A stretch of DNA of 64,000 bases, taken from positions 77,341,719 through 77,405,718 of the forward strand of contig CM039502.1 of the NCBI GenBank assembly GCA_022432975.1, written 5' to 3'. Made by a program: the position numbers and the translations under genes. The notes under the pieces are model-generated. The model had not been told where the DNA came from and searched no databases. It saw nothing but the letters and a program-made list of their open reading frames with translations. How positions within the stretch are numbered: position 1 is the first letter of the stretch; each line of letters starts with the position of its first letter. Below, one piece after another: positions 1 through 11,997 of the stretch. Source of the DNA: Begonia masoniana (Eukaryota > Streptophyta > Magnoliopsida > Cucurbitales > Begoniaceae).

Positions 1-178
1 CGAAAGTTTGTCGGAACATAGTAACACATGAAACAATGTTTTATGTTGTTTTTGTGATCCTACTCAATATGACGGCATTTATAATCATGTTATATGAAAC
101 ACATATGTAGTCGTGATTAAACTACACTCTCTTAAGGTAATGAACTATGTGTTTAATTTTATATTATTTTAATATTAT
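1..178. other. Unassigned AT-rich flank
   Basis: No gene, RNA or repeat boundary is visible here. The last five bases before the next element (179-183, ATGTT) are its target-site duplication. Confidence 0.6.
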
Positions 179-183
179 ATGTT

Positions 184-1878
184 TGTTGCGAAAAATCGTG
201 ATACGCAAGTGCACGTGTCGCAAAAGTAATAAAGTGTGTATAAGTACGAGTGTCGATCCCACGAGGAATAATTATGTTAAATATTGAATTTCTAAATTTC
301 AGTTTAATTTGAAAAGAAATAATAGGTTGATGATTTAAGATTTTAAACTAAAATAATTTAAATAAAAGAAATTTAACAATTTAAATAATAGAATTAAATA
401 TAAAAGAGTAAGATTATATGATGAGAAAATTCAGGGTTCCGATTTCACTTAACTACTCCTATTTATTAAACCTAATTCAAGTGATTAATTCCTATTCCTT
501 CGTGTTGATGGCAATTTCACAAAAATATTCATCAATCTCTCTCGAGCAAAGATAAACTTATTCAATTAACGAATTATCACCTCTCGGTCTCTAATCCTGA
601 GAATTAATTGAACACATTAAGAACAAGAAATTATATTACCACTCAAACGCCCTAACTATCTCTAGTCTAGGGTCCTTTTTAAGGCAATTTATTCAGTGCA
701 CGGTTAAATTCTCCGCTCTCGCATCCCAAATTAACCCTAAAGTTCTTAGTTTTGGTGATCAATCAAACCTAAGTATTATGTTCAGAATAAATTACTCAAC
801 ATAGAAAAGGAACAGAAAATTAAGAACTTGAATTAAGAAAAATAAATAATCATAGTAAAGTTACGTCGAAACCCTAGAACGAAAAGTTAGTTCATGCTAA
901 TAGAATTAAAAACGATAATAATAAAATAGTGCATAATCAAATAGAAGAAATAAAAATAATAGAAATAAAAAGAAAAGAAAAACTAGTTAAAAATGCTTCT
1001 CTTCGCTGCTGCTGGTCGCCAAATCGCAGATTACTCTGCTCTGTAAATCGCCCAACGTTTCTCTGCCAAGGCTCGCCGAATCGCCGACTCTCGTTGCTCG
1101 CCAGAATCACCGACTCTGCCGAATCCAGAATCGCTCAACGCCGAATCGTGAATCGCTTCTCGCCAGAACCGCCGAAGCTTCCTCTCTGCCGCGTTCCCAA
1201 AATCACAGACTCGGCGCCTGTCAAAATCGCCGAGCTCCGATCGACTCTTGCTGCCCGCCAAAATCCCTCTTCCTCAATCGCCGAATCTTCGCTTGCCCCT
1301 CGTTCGCTGCTCTGAAAGTTGCTGAACTCTCCAAAATCGCAGCCTCCTCAAGTTGCCGCCTCCCTGTTTTGGTTTTATTAATTTCTTTCTTTCTTTTTTT
1401 TTTTAATCCATGGATTAGATTTAGCCTTTCCAAATTTGCGCCCCACTGAATCACTGCTTGTTTCCAAAATCGTTGACTCTCCTCTTCTGTTGCTTTGTTT
1501 TAGGTTATATCCTTCCTCTAATTAGATCAATGACTTTGATTCTCTGATTCTTACATTGACGGTCCAGCATCAAACTTTCTAAAATTGAATTAATGTGGCG
1601 ATTAGTCGCTGGACGGTGGCGATTGATTACCACAGCCTCTGTTTTTCTTGTGCAAAATTTCTGTTGTTGTTTTTGGATATTGTGGTGATTAATCGCTGGA
1701 CTTTGTGGAGATCGATCGTCATTTTATTGTTTTACCACTATTTTGTCTTTCTCCCTGTTTTAAATACGTTTTCTGCACACTTAAACAAAACTCATCAAAT
1801 ACTTTCACACATTTGAGAATAAACTTATCAAATCAAGTGTAAAAAGTATAAATAAGTGTGTAAATTACACACTTATCA
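184..1878 (-). repeat. E1 3' LTR (full length)
   Basis: This is the complete 1,695-bp LTR, with TG...CA ends on the minus strand. It matches the other LTR over 230-1878 with fewer than ten differences seen by eye. The segment 1000-1350 is much more GC-rich than the rest and is dense in AATCGC/CGCCGA words. Open frames inside this island occur identically in both LTRs, lack any recognisable domain and are treated as chance. Confidence 0.88.
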
Positions 1879-1889
1879 CACCCCCAAAC
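1879..1889 (-). other. E1 polypurine tract
   Basis: The plus strand reads CACCCCCAAAC; the minus strand therefore reads GTTTGGGGGTG immediately before the LTR start TGATAAG. This is the expected plus-strand primer position. A similar block, CACCCCCAAACTTAAAAT, recurs inside the element at about 3310-3327. Confidence 0.8.
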
Positions 1890-2619
1890 TTGAATGAAAG
1901 CTTGTCCTCAAGCGAACAAAATATAACTCAGTTAACACAGAGATAATTCTGATCAAATATAAAATGCTCAATGTAATATAATGGTAAAACAATCTGAATC
2001 AAAGCTTTCGGTAATTTGTCTCAGCTAGAAAAACTCATACTAAAAACACCAAGTGTAACACTTTGCAAATGAAATAACTCATATTAGTGCATTGAGAATA
2101 ACTTACTTAAAAATCTTCGTGTGTGTGTGCGTTCATTCTCATTCTCTTCTAATTGTTGGTTCAACTAATGTAGCTACAGGTAAGGGCATCATTCTCATTT
2201 CACTCGGGATCGCTCCAGTCACTCTAATCATTCACTAGCCTTGCCCACTATCCAACTAATAGCAAATATCAATAAATCAAAAACAAAAGTCAATAGGTCT
2301 TCACAAGCTTGTAATGAAAGGCCGGGTTAAAGGGTAGGAATTTTATGGATTCAAGCGAATACTTAGAGCACCACTCATTCCTCCTTATTTCATCCAATCA
2401 AAAATTTCTTCCAATCACTTACTCACTTATTGAATTTGCTCAAACTTTCTTTCCTTTGTTCACCCCCAAATTTGATTCACTCAATATCACTCAACTCAAC
2501 TCCTTTGTCATTATTACAAAACTAAATCAATACAAACATATTATTCACGGAGAATAAAAAAAATACTAGAAAGAAAACTAAATTGTCAAACTTGCTTCTT
2601 TTCTTTTCTTTTCTTTTTC

Positions 2620-2651
<32 letters not shown>

Positions 2652-3429
2652 ATTAAAGTAAATACAACAACTTAATACATGACAAAGGAATTTCTATTGA
2701 ATTTCAGCAACTCCTCCAATTCTCCCTTAATTTAGATTAATATCTCTGTGCTCAATGAATAAGGTAGGAGAAATATATAAGGCTAGGCTAAGTTCAGGTG
2801 ATAAATGAATTGTAAATAATAGGCTCAAAAGGGTGACTATGGGTGTCATTAAATGACACAACAAGGTAGGCTCATAAAGCTCAAACGGTTCAAAGATGGC
2901 CTAAATCATTCTTTTATTTCTGAAAAATTTCAATTGCATTCGTGAATAATGGGCAAAACTAAGAAAGATTTTCCTCTCAATGTTCTCACTATCAATGGTT
3001 TTGACTGGAGTTACACTCCCTCACCGTGTTTACGCTCGATCACTCCCTTACTGTGTTTGGGTTTCACTCTCAGTAGACTACATAAATATCACCAACACAT
3101 AGGATCAAATAAGAATAAAACGTGCTCAAAGTTGTGAAGATAACTATGTAAATTCTAATCAATGCAACTAAAACAAGTCATTCTTTTACTCAGCATTTCT
3201 CAAGAAGTTTAAAGCATGAATCAATCATTTAAATCATCATCGACACCTCAACCAAGATTTCAGATTGCAATACCAAAATATATCAAAGTGTTAAAATACG
3301 CTAAAATCACCCCCAAACTTAAAATAGACATTGTCCTCAATGGATAAAAAATATAGGGTAAAAGTCGCGTACCTTATAATGTCTTGAGCTGGTCGTGGAG
3401 TTGCGGTCAAAGGAGTAATCGAGAAGAAG

Positions 3430-3476
<47 letters not shown>

Positions 3477-3542
3477 AAATATTACTATCTTGAAAACGTG
3501 AAAACCAAAATAATACAAATAAAATAAAAATAAAAAGAAAAC

Positions 3543-5191
3543 TAAAGTGTGTATAAGTACGAGTGTCGATCCCACGAAGAATAATTATGTTAAATATTGA
3601 ATTTCTAAATTTCAGTTTAATTTGAAAAGAAATAATAGGTTGATGATTTAAGATTTTAAACTAAAATAATTTAAATAAAAGAAATTTAACAATTTAAATA
3701 ATAGAATTAAATATAAAAGAGTAAGATTATATGATGAGAAAATCCAGGGTTCCGATTTCACTTAACTACTCCTATTTATTAAACCTAATTCAAGTGATTA
3801 ATTCCTATTCCTTCGTGTTGATGGCAATTTCACAAAAATATTCATCAATCTCTCTCGAGCAAAGATAAACTTATTCAATTAACGAATTATCACCTCTCGG
3901 TCTCTAATCCTGAGAATTAATTGAACACATTAAGAACAAGAAATTATATTACCACTCAAACGCCCTAACTATCTCTAGTCTAGGGTCCTTTTTAAGGCAA
4001 TTTATTCAGTGCACGGTTAAATTCTCCGCTCTCGCATCCCGAATTAACCCTAAAGTTCTTAGTTTTGGTGATCAATCAAACCTAAGTATTATGTTCAGAA
4101 TAAATTACTCAACATAGAAAAGGAACAGAAAATTAAGAACTTGAATTAAGAAAAATAAATAATCATAGTAAAGTTACGTCGAAACCCTAGAACGAAAAGT
4201 TAGTTCATGCTAATAGAATTAAAAACGATAATAATAAAATAGTGCATAATCAAATAGAAGAAATAAAAATAATAGAAATAAAAAGAAAAGAAAAACTAGT
4301 TAAAAATGCTTCTCTTCGCTGCTGCTGGTCGCCAAATCGCAGATTACTCTGCTCTGTAAATCGCCCAACGTTTCTCTGCCAAGGCTCGCCGAATCGCCGA
4401 CTCTCGTTGCTCGCCAGAATCACCGACTCTGCCGAATCCAGAATCGCTCAACGCCGAATCGTGAATCGCTTCTCGCCAGAACCGCCGAAGCTTCCTCTCT
4501 GCCGCGTTCCCAAAATCACAGACTCGGCGCCTGTCAAAATCGCCGAGCTCCGATCGACTCTTGCTGCCCGCCAAAATCCCTCTTCCTCAATCGCCGAATC
4601 TTCGCTTGCCCCTCGTTCGCTGCTCTGAAAGTTGCTGAACTCTCCAAAATCGCAGCCTCCTCAAGTTGCCGCCTCCCTGTTTTGGTTTTATTAATTTCTT
4701 TCTTTCTTTGTTTTTTTAATCCATGGATTAGATTTAGCCTTTCCAAATTTGCGCCCCACCGAATCACTGCTTGTTTCCAAAATCGTTGACTCTCCTCTTC
4801 TGTTGCTTTGTTTTAGGTTATATCCTTCCTCTAATTAGATCAATGACTTTGATTCTCTGATTCTTACATTGACGGTCCAGCATCAAACTTTCTAAAATTG
4901 AATTAATGTGGCGATTAGTCGCTGGACGGTGGCGATTGATTACCACAGCCTCTGTTTTTCTTGTGCAAAATTTCTGTTGTTGTTTTTGGATATTGTGGTG
5001 ATCAATCGCTGGACTTTGTGGAGATCGATCGTCATTTTATTGTTTTACCACTATTTTGTCTTTCTCCCTGTTTTAAATACGTTTTCTGCACACTTAAACA
5101 AAACTCATCAAATACTTTCACACATTTGAGAATAAACTTATCAAATCAAGTGTAAAAAGTATAAATAAGTGTGTAAATTACACACTTATCA
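3543..5191 (-). repeat. E1 5' LTR, lacking its last 46 bp and the primer-binding site
   Basis: It starts cleanly at TGATAAG (5191 on the minus strand), but identity to the other LTR stops at 3543. The remaining 46 bp present at 184-229 of the 3' LTR are replaced by A-rich sequence. No TGGTATCAGAGC-like primer-binding site follows. The deletion presumably removed the LTR end together with the PBS and the 5' part of the interior. Confidence 0.82.
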
Positions 5192-5196
5192 ATGTT

Positions 5197-5645
5197 CCAA
5201 ATATAAGTAATTGAGTTCTTTTTTATAATTATTTTTTTTTTATTTTTCATCTCACATATATACAATATATATGATAATATAAAGTGGAGAAAAATATAAT
5301 ATAAAATCTATCATTTGAGGTCTCTCGCAATTTAGACCTCAATTTATTTTTTTCAACAAAACAAATGTAATGGCTGTGGCCGCAATCTCACATCGCTTGG
5401 AGAAAAAATATGGATGAAACATATGTAACGAAACTCTTTCAAGATAGTAAAACGCGCTTTCAAAGCAAAATTGGCAACAGATTTCATAGGAATTCGATAA
5501 TTAAGAATGCTCCGGCAAGAGCAGTACCAGGTTAGATGACCGATTGAGAAGTCCTCTTAGAAAACAAATCTGTGACGGTCGAGGGTTGCCCAAAACGAAC
5601 AATATTTTACTGAGGAGGAATGAGTTCGTTATAACAAACATAATA
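5197..5645. other. Intergenic, no gene seen
   Basis: AT-rich sequence after the E1 target-site duplication. I see no coding potential or RNA gene. Confidence 0.5.
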
Positions 5646-5969
5646 TATCAAATATTAGCGATTTAAACCTTACCGTCGAAATTTCTGTTAAAAATCGTCG
5701 CAGACACCCACAACGGAAGCCCAGACCTGAGTCAATGTTCTTTAAACTTAATTTGCAAACGCCCATACTTGAAGAGTAAACTCCCATAATGAATGTTTAA
5801 AGGAATCTGCAGAAACCCAGTCATGACGCACTCTTTTAAGAAGTTCAAATTGTAAAAACTCGAAGACACACACATACACTCACAATAGACGTACAAATAG
5901 CCTCGCAGACGTCCAAACACCTGTTAACGGAAGTAGTAACGGTAAGGTTTAAATCGCTAACTATTGATA
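5646..5969. mobile_element. Small terminal-inverted-repeat element (MITE-like)
   Basis: The ends 5646-5676 and 5939-5969 are inverted copies of one another (about 28 of 31 positions), sharing the core TTAGCGATTTAAACCTTACC. They enclose about 260 bp of non-coding DNA. Size and layout fit a miniature inverted-repeat transposable element. I could not find a convincing flanking duplication, so the superfamily is not assigned. Confidence 0.55.
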
Positions 5970-7029
5970 CAAAGATTTATTTATTACATCAAAAAGTTGA
6001 TTATATTTCCTGGGAAACCCATGACTCTAAATCCCGCCTTGTCGATATAGAACTACCCCAATATGCTGCTTCACTACATCATCGTGTGTAAAATATAGTG
6101 TATAGATCAGAATCTTCTACGTACATACCCAGTCTATATATTATATTTGTGCGTCATAAGATTCTGTGTGATCCCATTTAACACCTACTAATCCAAGTAT
6201 TTATTTTCACATACTTCCAAAACCCTGCCCTTTTTTTAACTTTCTATAAAACATAGTTTAAGCCATAACTGCCTAAATTTATTCAAATCAGAGACGGCAG
6301 ACCATAGCTTAACCCAATGAAATTTGCGTGAAGTGAAGATTAAATTAAGGGTTCTTGTTATTTAGTCAGTCGTGCTCCCTGGTTAGCTGCCATTTCATTC
6401 TTGCAGGTGTCACGACTTTTGTTTACTTTTAGACAATCTTACGTCGCTCTTTTTTTATTTATTTTTAATTATTTTTTTTTTGTATTTTAATGGGTTTACT
6501 TGTGATGATTGATGATGTTATTTTGTGTGGAGCTTCAAGAATAACTTCGTAGCTCATAGATTCTTTTCTCCCAAAGTCTTATAGTAATTAATATAATTAG
6601 GTAATTAGCGTAAATGTTTTATTATATAATAAAGAATTAATCTTATAGTTAATTGCGTTAATGCAAAATGTGAACGCTAAGATGCTTTTTGTGTGTGCAT
6701 AAAAAAATATGAACAGCAGACAACAGAGTGAATTTGTTAGAATATTGAGGGGATCCAGACAAATTAAATTAAGATTAAGTAATTAATTTAATTGTAATTA
6801 TAAGAATCTAACCGAGCCTCGAGTAGCTGGATCAAGGCCTCACGTTACATCATTTAAACATTTTTTAAGAATAAAATTATATTTTTTTATTTTAATTACG
6901 AATAATATTATGTTTACACTCTATTTTTATTTTTTGACTTGTCAAACATTGGTTGGTGCAGTTAATGATTTATTTTAACTATTTATAAGTTGGGCTGCGT
7001 TTTTTACTTGTTCGAAATTGTCAATGCCA
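5970..7029. other. Intergenic upstream region
   Basis: AT-rich, with no supported reading frame. The 3' part leads into the promoter of the downstream redoxin gene. Confidence 0.5.
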
Positions 7030-7143
7030 GGCCCAAATAATAGATTTTGGGCTACTGGACAAGAGATTATTGGGCCTTCTAATGGCCCAATAAAATAGGC
7101 TCTCGGCCCATATGCTACTGTACAGCTTTGACGCCATTTGGGC
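7030..7143 (+). promoter_or_regulatory. Cluster of TGGGCC/GGCCCA (site II-like) promoter elements
   Basis: GGCCCA or TGGGCY occurs at about 7030, 7048, 7071, 7084, 7105 and 7138, within 120-220 bp upstream of the start codon at 7250. Clusters of this motif are typical of plant housekeeping and organelle-protein gene promoters (TCP-type site II elements). The link to this gene is inferred from position. A CT-rich leader (TCTCTCTCTCACTG) follows at about 7231-7244. Confidence 0.55.
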
Positions 7144-7249
7144 TTGCTGGATAAACTCTTCTATCGTCTAATTTCACTTATCGACTTCACTTTCAGGTTC
7201 AGTAGAGAGGAATTCTCATTATCATACGTCTCTCTCTCACTGTCCGTCA

Positions 7250-9892
7250 ATGGCCGCTTGTGTTAACGCGAGTTTAGGTGCTGCGTGTTTTCTGCATTTG
7301 CCGCGGACGTTTACTGGAACAAGGACACTGTTTTCCCTCAGACCATTTATCTCCAGAGTGTCTTCTCATCCTCTTCACCATCGGGGAGATATGAAGCTTC
7401 TCGTTAGCGCAGCCCGGAAGGAATCCACAAAAGTTTCGTTGGGCTTCAAGGCTCCCAATTTTGAGGTGACCGCTTCTGTTTGCTAACTGTTCTTTCTTTT
7501 CCAAAGATGAAATTGAAATAAGTTGGAATTCATTTATTGCTTTTGCTTTTCTTTTTTTTTGCTTTTTGTTTTTGGATTTGCTAGCTTTCGGAGCCTCTGA
7601 CTGGGAAAATGTGGAAACTGGATGATTTTGAACCATACCCAGCTTTACTGGTACAAACCCCTACTTTCTTTTTAGTTTCTCATGCGCATTTTTTAGTTTC
7701 CACCTATAGTTTGCTTTTGTAGCATCAATAGTTCTTCTACGGTTGGGCTAGGTAAAGCTAGCTCCTATGCACGTCTGATCTTGGTAGTTGGTGCTGAGCT
7801 GGCTTTATCGTCAGGTCTTACGCTTCAAAATCGTCTATAATTATAGTAAAGCAACTTTTAAACTGCATTGTCCGCTCGTATAGTTGTTAGTCACTCATCC
7901 TCCATAATCATAGCTAGTTACTACGTTGCAAAAACCTTGCGGAAAGTTTATCTATAGTGTCCTCTTGTTATTAAGACCTAAATTCCTTATGGACTTGACA
8001 GTTATATGCTGCATCGACAAATTGATTATCTACAACCATTTCTTTTATTTTGTTAGTTATTATTTTAGACTGGTTTTTTTATCTCAGATCAATGGGTTTT
8101 ATCTTAATATTCAACTGTGAATTTAGCATCAAGAGCGACAGAAAGTTTTTATATTCTCATTTAGTCAACCATGTGTGGTTGGTTCTTTCTGCGATTAGAA
8201 TTTAATAAGCTTTTTTCTCAACATATTTAGCTGAGAAAAAGCTTTATTTTGTGGTAGAGCAGGTTATGTTTATTTGCAACCATTGCCCATTTGTTATGCA
8301 CTTGAAAAAAGATATTGTAAAGCTTGCAAACTTTTATATGGAGGTAAAGCTATCCTTTTCTTTCTCGAGATATGCTTGTATAAAGTTGGCATTAAAACTT
8401 GTGTACTTAGCATTATAAAAGTAACATGCAGAAATCTCACTGACTTTACAGAGAGGACTTGCTGTCGTAGCTATATCTTCAAATTCTGTTGCTACACATC
8501 CACAGGTTTGACCGTGGTTTGTGTTTTGTGCTTTTCTCGGGCTTTTGATATGAATTTTCGAGTATGGAACTATTACTTTCAGGATGGACCTCAGTGCATG
8601 GCAGAAGATGCTAAAGAATTTAACTATCCCTTTCCTTATCTCTATGACGAGGTATGTTAAATATGCGAACTTAGTCTGCTACAAGTATCTGCACATTCCA
8701 AATAAATTGTTGTTTGACTGGTTTTTATCTTGTCTAAAAGTCAAATTGTTGTCACAATCAACATTTCTACGACCAGGCACCCATTATGACTGTTTATAAA
8801 TTCATGATTCTTAAAAGTTCTGTTGGATTATACTCTTATCCTGACCTTGGTTTGAACATATCTAGATGAGTGGAGATCAAATATCTTAATTTCATTATTT
8901 TATTTTCTTTTTATATTGGCAGAGTAAAGGAGTTTAGACTACTATTGGCTGTGAATGGATAATCATCTTTGTTATGGATGTCTCTAAAAGAATGGCAATG
9001 TTTTCTGATGAAGGTGGGGATTATGGAATGTTGGTCCTGTAAATCTATTGTTGAGTATTTTATGACTGGCCTTATTTGATGAAATTGAAAATTTAAAACA
9101 AGAAAGAAACTGTGATTGTAAGAGTAGGTTAAAACTGGATAAAAACGAAAAACTAGAACTAAACATCGCTAAATTTGTTTTTCTTTTGTTGTTTAATGCA
9201 TTTGCTTATCATTCATTATACATATTGTTCATTCCATGAAATCATCTTCTCTGTGATCCTTTTTTCTCCCTTATTTTCGTGATAAAGCCTTTAGTATGTA
9301 TTTGGCATTTTTCATTTGCAGTCACAGGATGTTGCTCGAGATTTTGGAGCAGTTTGCACTCCAGAGTTTTTCCTGTTCAAAAAGGTCTCAACTTGACTCC
9401 ATTGTTAGTTCTACATGACCATAGGCTCAGATTTCATCTGGTTTAAAGAGAGTTTAGTTTATGAACCCTTACATTTTGCTTAATGTTTACACGTGGTTGA
9501 GAATGATTAAGTTGTTTGCAGGATGGTAGAAGGCCATTTGAGCTGGTATATCATGGTCAATTTGATGATTCACGACCAAGAAACAATGTGCCCGTTACTG
9601 GGAGGTCGGTTATTTTAGTATTTCTACCTTTTCTACGTTCAATCTTCTCCATTCCTATAAAGTTTTATTATTTTCTGTTTATATCTTTAGGGACTTGAGC
9701 CTTGCTATAGATTGTGTTCTTAGTGGTCAAAAAATATCCTTAGCTCAAAAACCCTGGTATGTATTTATAAATAAATATATTCTGGACTTTCCCCCGTGAT
9801 TTTAGTGTCGATTGTTTTATCTATGCACAATTAATTTATTTTTTATCCATTTTTTCTGAAGTATTGGATGCAGTATAAAGTGGCATCCTTAG
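7250..9892 (+). CDS. Chloroplast-type thioredoxin-like / redoxin (AhpC-TSA fold) protein, 9 exons
   Basis: Exons by eye: 7250-7465, 7585-7650, 8263-8343, 8452-8505, 8583-8651, 9322-9384, 9522-9604, 9691-9756, 9862-9892. All introns are GT-AG, and the sum is 729 nt (242 residues plus stop), which supports the model. Residues 1 to about 50 are rich in Ser, Arg, Leu and Thr and low in acids, like a plastid transit peptide. The mature part carries SLGFKAPNFE, then a redox-type FICNHCPFV motif (two Cys spaced CxxC, exon 3), AVVAISSNS (exon 4), FPYLYDE, FGAVCTPEFFLFKK and GQFDDSRPRNN, ending GCSIKWHP. This order matches the plant family containing Arabidopsis At1g21350, annotated there as a thioredoxin-superfamily protein. 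Function is presumably thiol redox or antioxidant activity in plastids; the substrate is unknown. No defect is visible. The start at 7250 is the first ATG after the CT-rich leader and begins the transit-peptide-like segment. Confidence 0.9.
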
Positions 9893-11997
9893 ACGAGGTT
9901 TTAATGCAGTTTATGGGATGCAACTTCTTCAAGATCGGAGCTCTCAAGTGAAAGGTACCATTTGTAAAATCCAATTGCTAGTTTCATTTCATAATCTTGC
10001 TCACAATTTCTTCTTTTTTTGTGGGTTCTTTTTATTTTTCATTTTTCATTTTATATTTTATAGTAGTTGGAATGGGGATAGGTGGAATAGATGGATGAGT
10101 CAAATTGTAAGTGACTGTACGGTATGACAATTATTGGTTGATCAAATATTTCATTTAGAATATATAAACGAAATAATTGAGTTATATAGTTCATTGACTT
10201 ACATCATATTATCATTTGAAAGTAACTTGATTCCTGAGTCATTTGGCAACGGCAAGTGCGATGCACGTGCGAACATAGAGGAAGATAAATGCATAAATAT
10301 GGAGTCAACATTTGTGGGAAAATAAAAGAAAAGCTAGTTTTTCAAAAGATAAATGACTACATTTTCCATAATTGTCAATGTGTGATAAGAAAATAAAGAG
10401 TCTGAATTTAAGTTAACAGGGATGTTGTCTATGGATTCAAACTGATTATCCCCTGTAAAGATACACACGCAGCCTGCCCCCACTATTGTTTGCAACAGCT
10501 CCAAAATCAGTCTTCTTGTGATAAGGCACTGCCCTGAGTCGCTGTTTATGAGAGATTTAACTTGGCAAATTGTAGCTCCAACTCCAACAAACAAATTAGC
10601 AACTACATTGATACAACTCTAGATATATCATTTTTCATATAGTTGTACCTGTATATACATGAAGTAATAGTGATTATTAAGAAGTACATTGATATATATA
10701 ACCATTAACATGTAAGTGGAATGAAATAAGCTTTCAGAAGAACCTTAAATAACAAAAATTAGAGCATTCAAGAGTTAAAAATTACCTCATTAGACTGAAC
10801 GTGTGAATTTTTTACTAAGTAATCATGAGATTAAAATTAGTTGAACTACAAATAGATGTGCACGAGTTAAGTTGGACTCGATTTAGGTCAGTTTTAGTTG
10901 GTTTAGCTTCGGTTTATGCCAATTATGGTCGGATTTTTTGTTTTGGAATTTTTAAAATTAAAATTATATATATATTGGTTGCGATCGGAGCAAAACTTTA
11001 TTAGCGGGGTCTAATTTGTCACGGTACAAAATTTGATTCATTTTGTCAAAAAAAAAAAAAAAAAAAAAAAAAAACATGGTTGAAGTTGATAACACCAAAG
11101 TTAGAGATTTATTTTATTTAAAAAAAAAAACAAATTAATACCTTACATTGAATGGATACCAAAATTTAGCTTTATTCTATACTACCCAAAATTCAACAAC
11201 TAGATCAGCTCCTATTTCTTCACGCAAAACTCCGGGTCGAGGATTTATTCTGATTTCCCAAGATATCAACATTTTTATTCAAAAGTATTAGTAAGTCACT
11301 ATATAATCTTTTAGCACAATCCTTGGTTTATATTCTATTTTGACAATTAAGTTGTAATTTTGAGAAGAATATAAATGGGTTTTTCTAGTAATACTTTTAA
11401 CAATATGTATGCTCAAGAGTGTATATATTTGCATAATGCAGTGAATAAATTAGAGTGCTCATGCTCCCATCCAAACACTTGTAAGCATCATCATCAAGTT
11501 TCATCACTTTCTCTCAAAACATTCCCTCCCCCATCAATCCTAAACAAAACCCTTTGATCATTAAAGATGTCTTACCAATCTTCGTAAAAGTTAACACCAT
11601 TCAGCATAAACTTGAAGTTCACTCAGAAGCTAATCCTTTCTCCTAGTAAGAAATCCACCAATTTATCCACTTTGCAGAATAAAACAAGACCATTGCTTAT
11701 ATCTAACACACACACACACAAACAAACCCCAAAACAAATGAACTCATATCAGCTTACTCCAACACAAAGAAATCATATTGGCTTTATCATATGAAGCTCT
11801 TCTACAACTTTGCTTCTTCTTTAATTATCTGTCAAACTTAGGAGATATCAGCAAACATCACTAGTGGGGAAGAGATAATCTTTGTTTACTCCATGCAAAT
11901 AGACAGCAACCCATCAAAGAGCATCATCAAGTGAAACAAGAAACTATTTCATCATGAATCACAAATGAGAAATGAAAAGGAGTTGGTTCTCAAATTC
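9893..11997. other. Intergenic region between convergent genes
   Basis: It holds the 3' untranslated regions of the two convergent genes. It also contains degenerate AT-rich sequence, an A tract at about 11047-11074 and a short CA repeat near 11708. I see no supported gene. Confidence 0.5.

Larger units (their letters stand above)
184..5191 (-). mobile_element. E1: non-autonomous LTR retrotransposon, recent insertion
   Basis: Two nearly identical long direct repeats (184-1878 and 3543-5191, constant offset 3313) flank about 1.66 kb of non-coding DNA. Read on the minus strand the element begins TGATAAGTGTG and ends GCGCAACA-like (TG...CA). It is flanked by the 5-bp duplication ATGTT at 179-183 and 5192-5196, so the ends are certain. 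A polypurine tract (GTTTGGGGGTG on the minus strand) sits directly beside the 3' LTR at 1879-1889, fixing the orientation. No gag, protease, integrase or RT reading frame is present, so it must have moved with proteins from another element, or lost its coding DNA afterwards. The interior has T-rich tracts (about 2590-2649) and an uninterrupted T40 run at 3433-3472. The CCCCCAAACTT signature is common in plant Ty3/gypsy-like elements, but the superfamily is inferred, not shown by protein. Confidence 0.9.

Noticed and set aside
929..1315. 128-residue frame in the E1 LTR, repeated at 4242-4628
   Set aside because: Present in both LTRs because they are copies; the Arg/Ser/Pro-rich sequence comes from AATCGCC words, with no start context or domain.
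8274..8660. 128-residue frame spanning introns of the redoxin gene
   Set aside because: It reads through splice donors and acceptors; the true exons at 8263-8343, 8452-8505 and 8583-8651 give the conserved protein.
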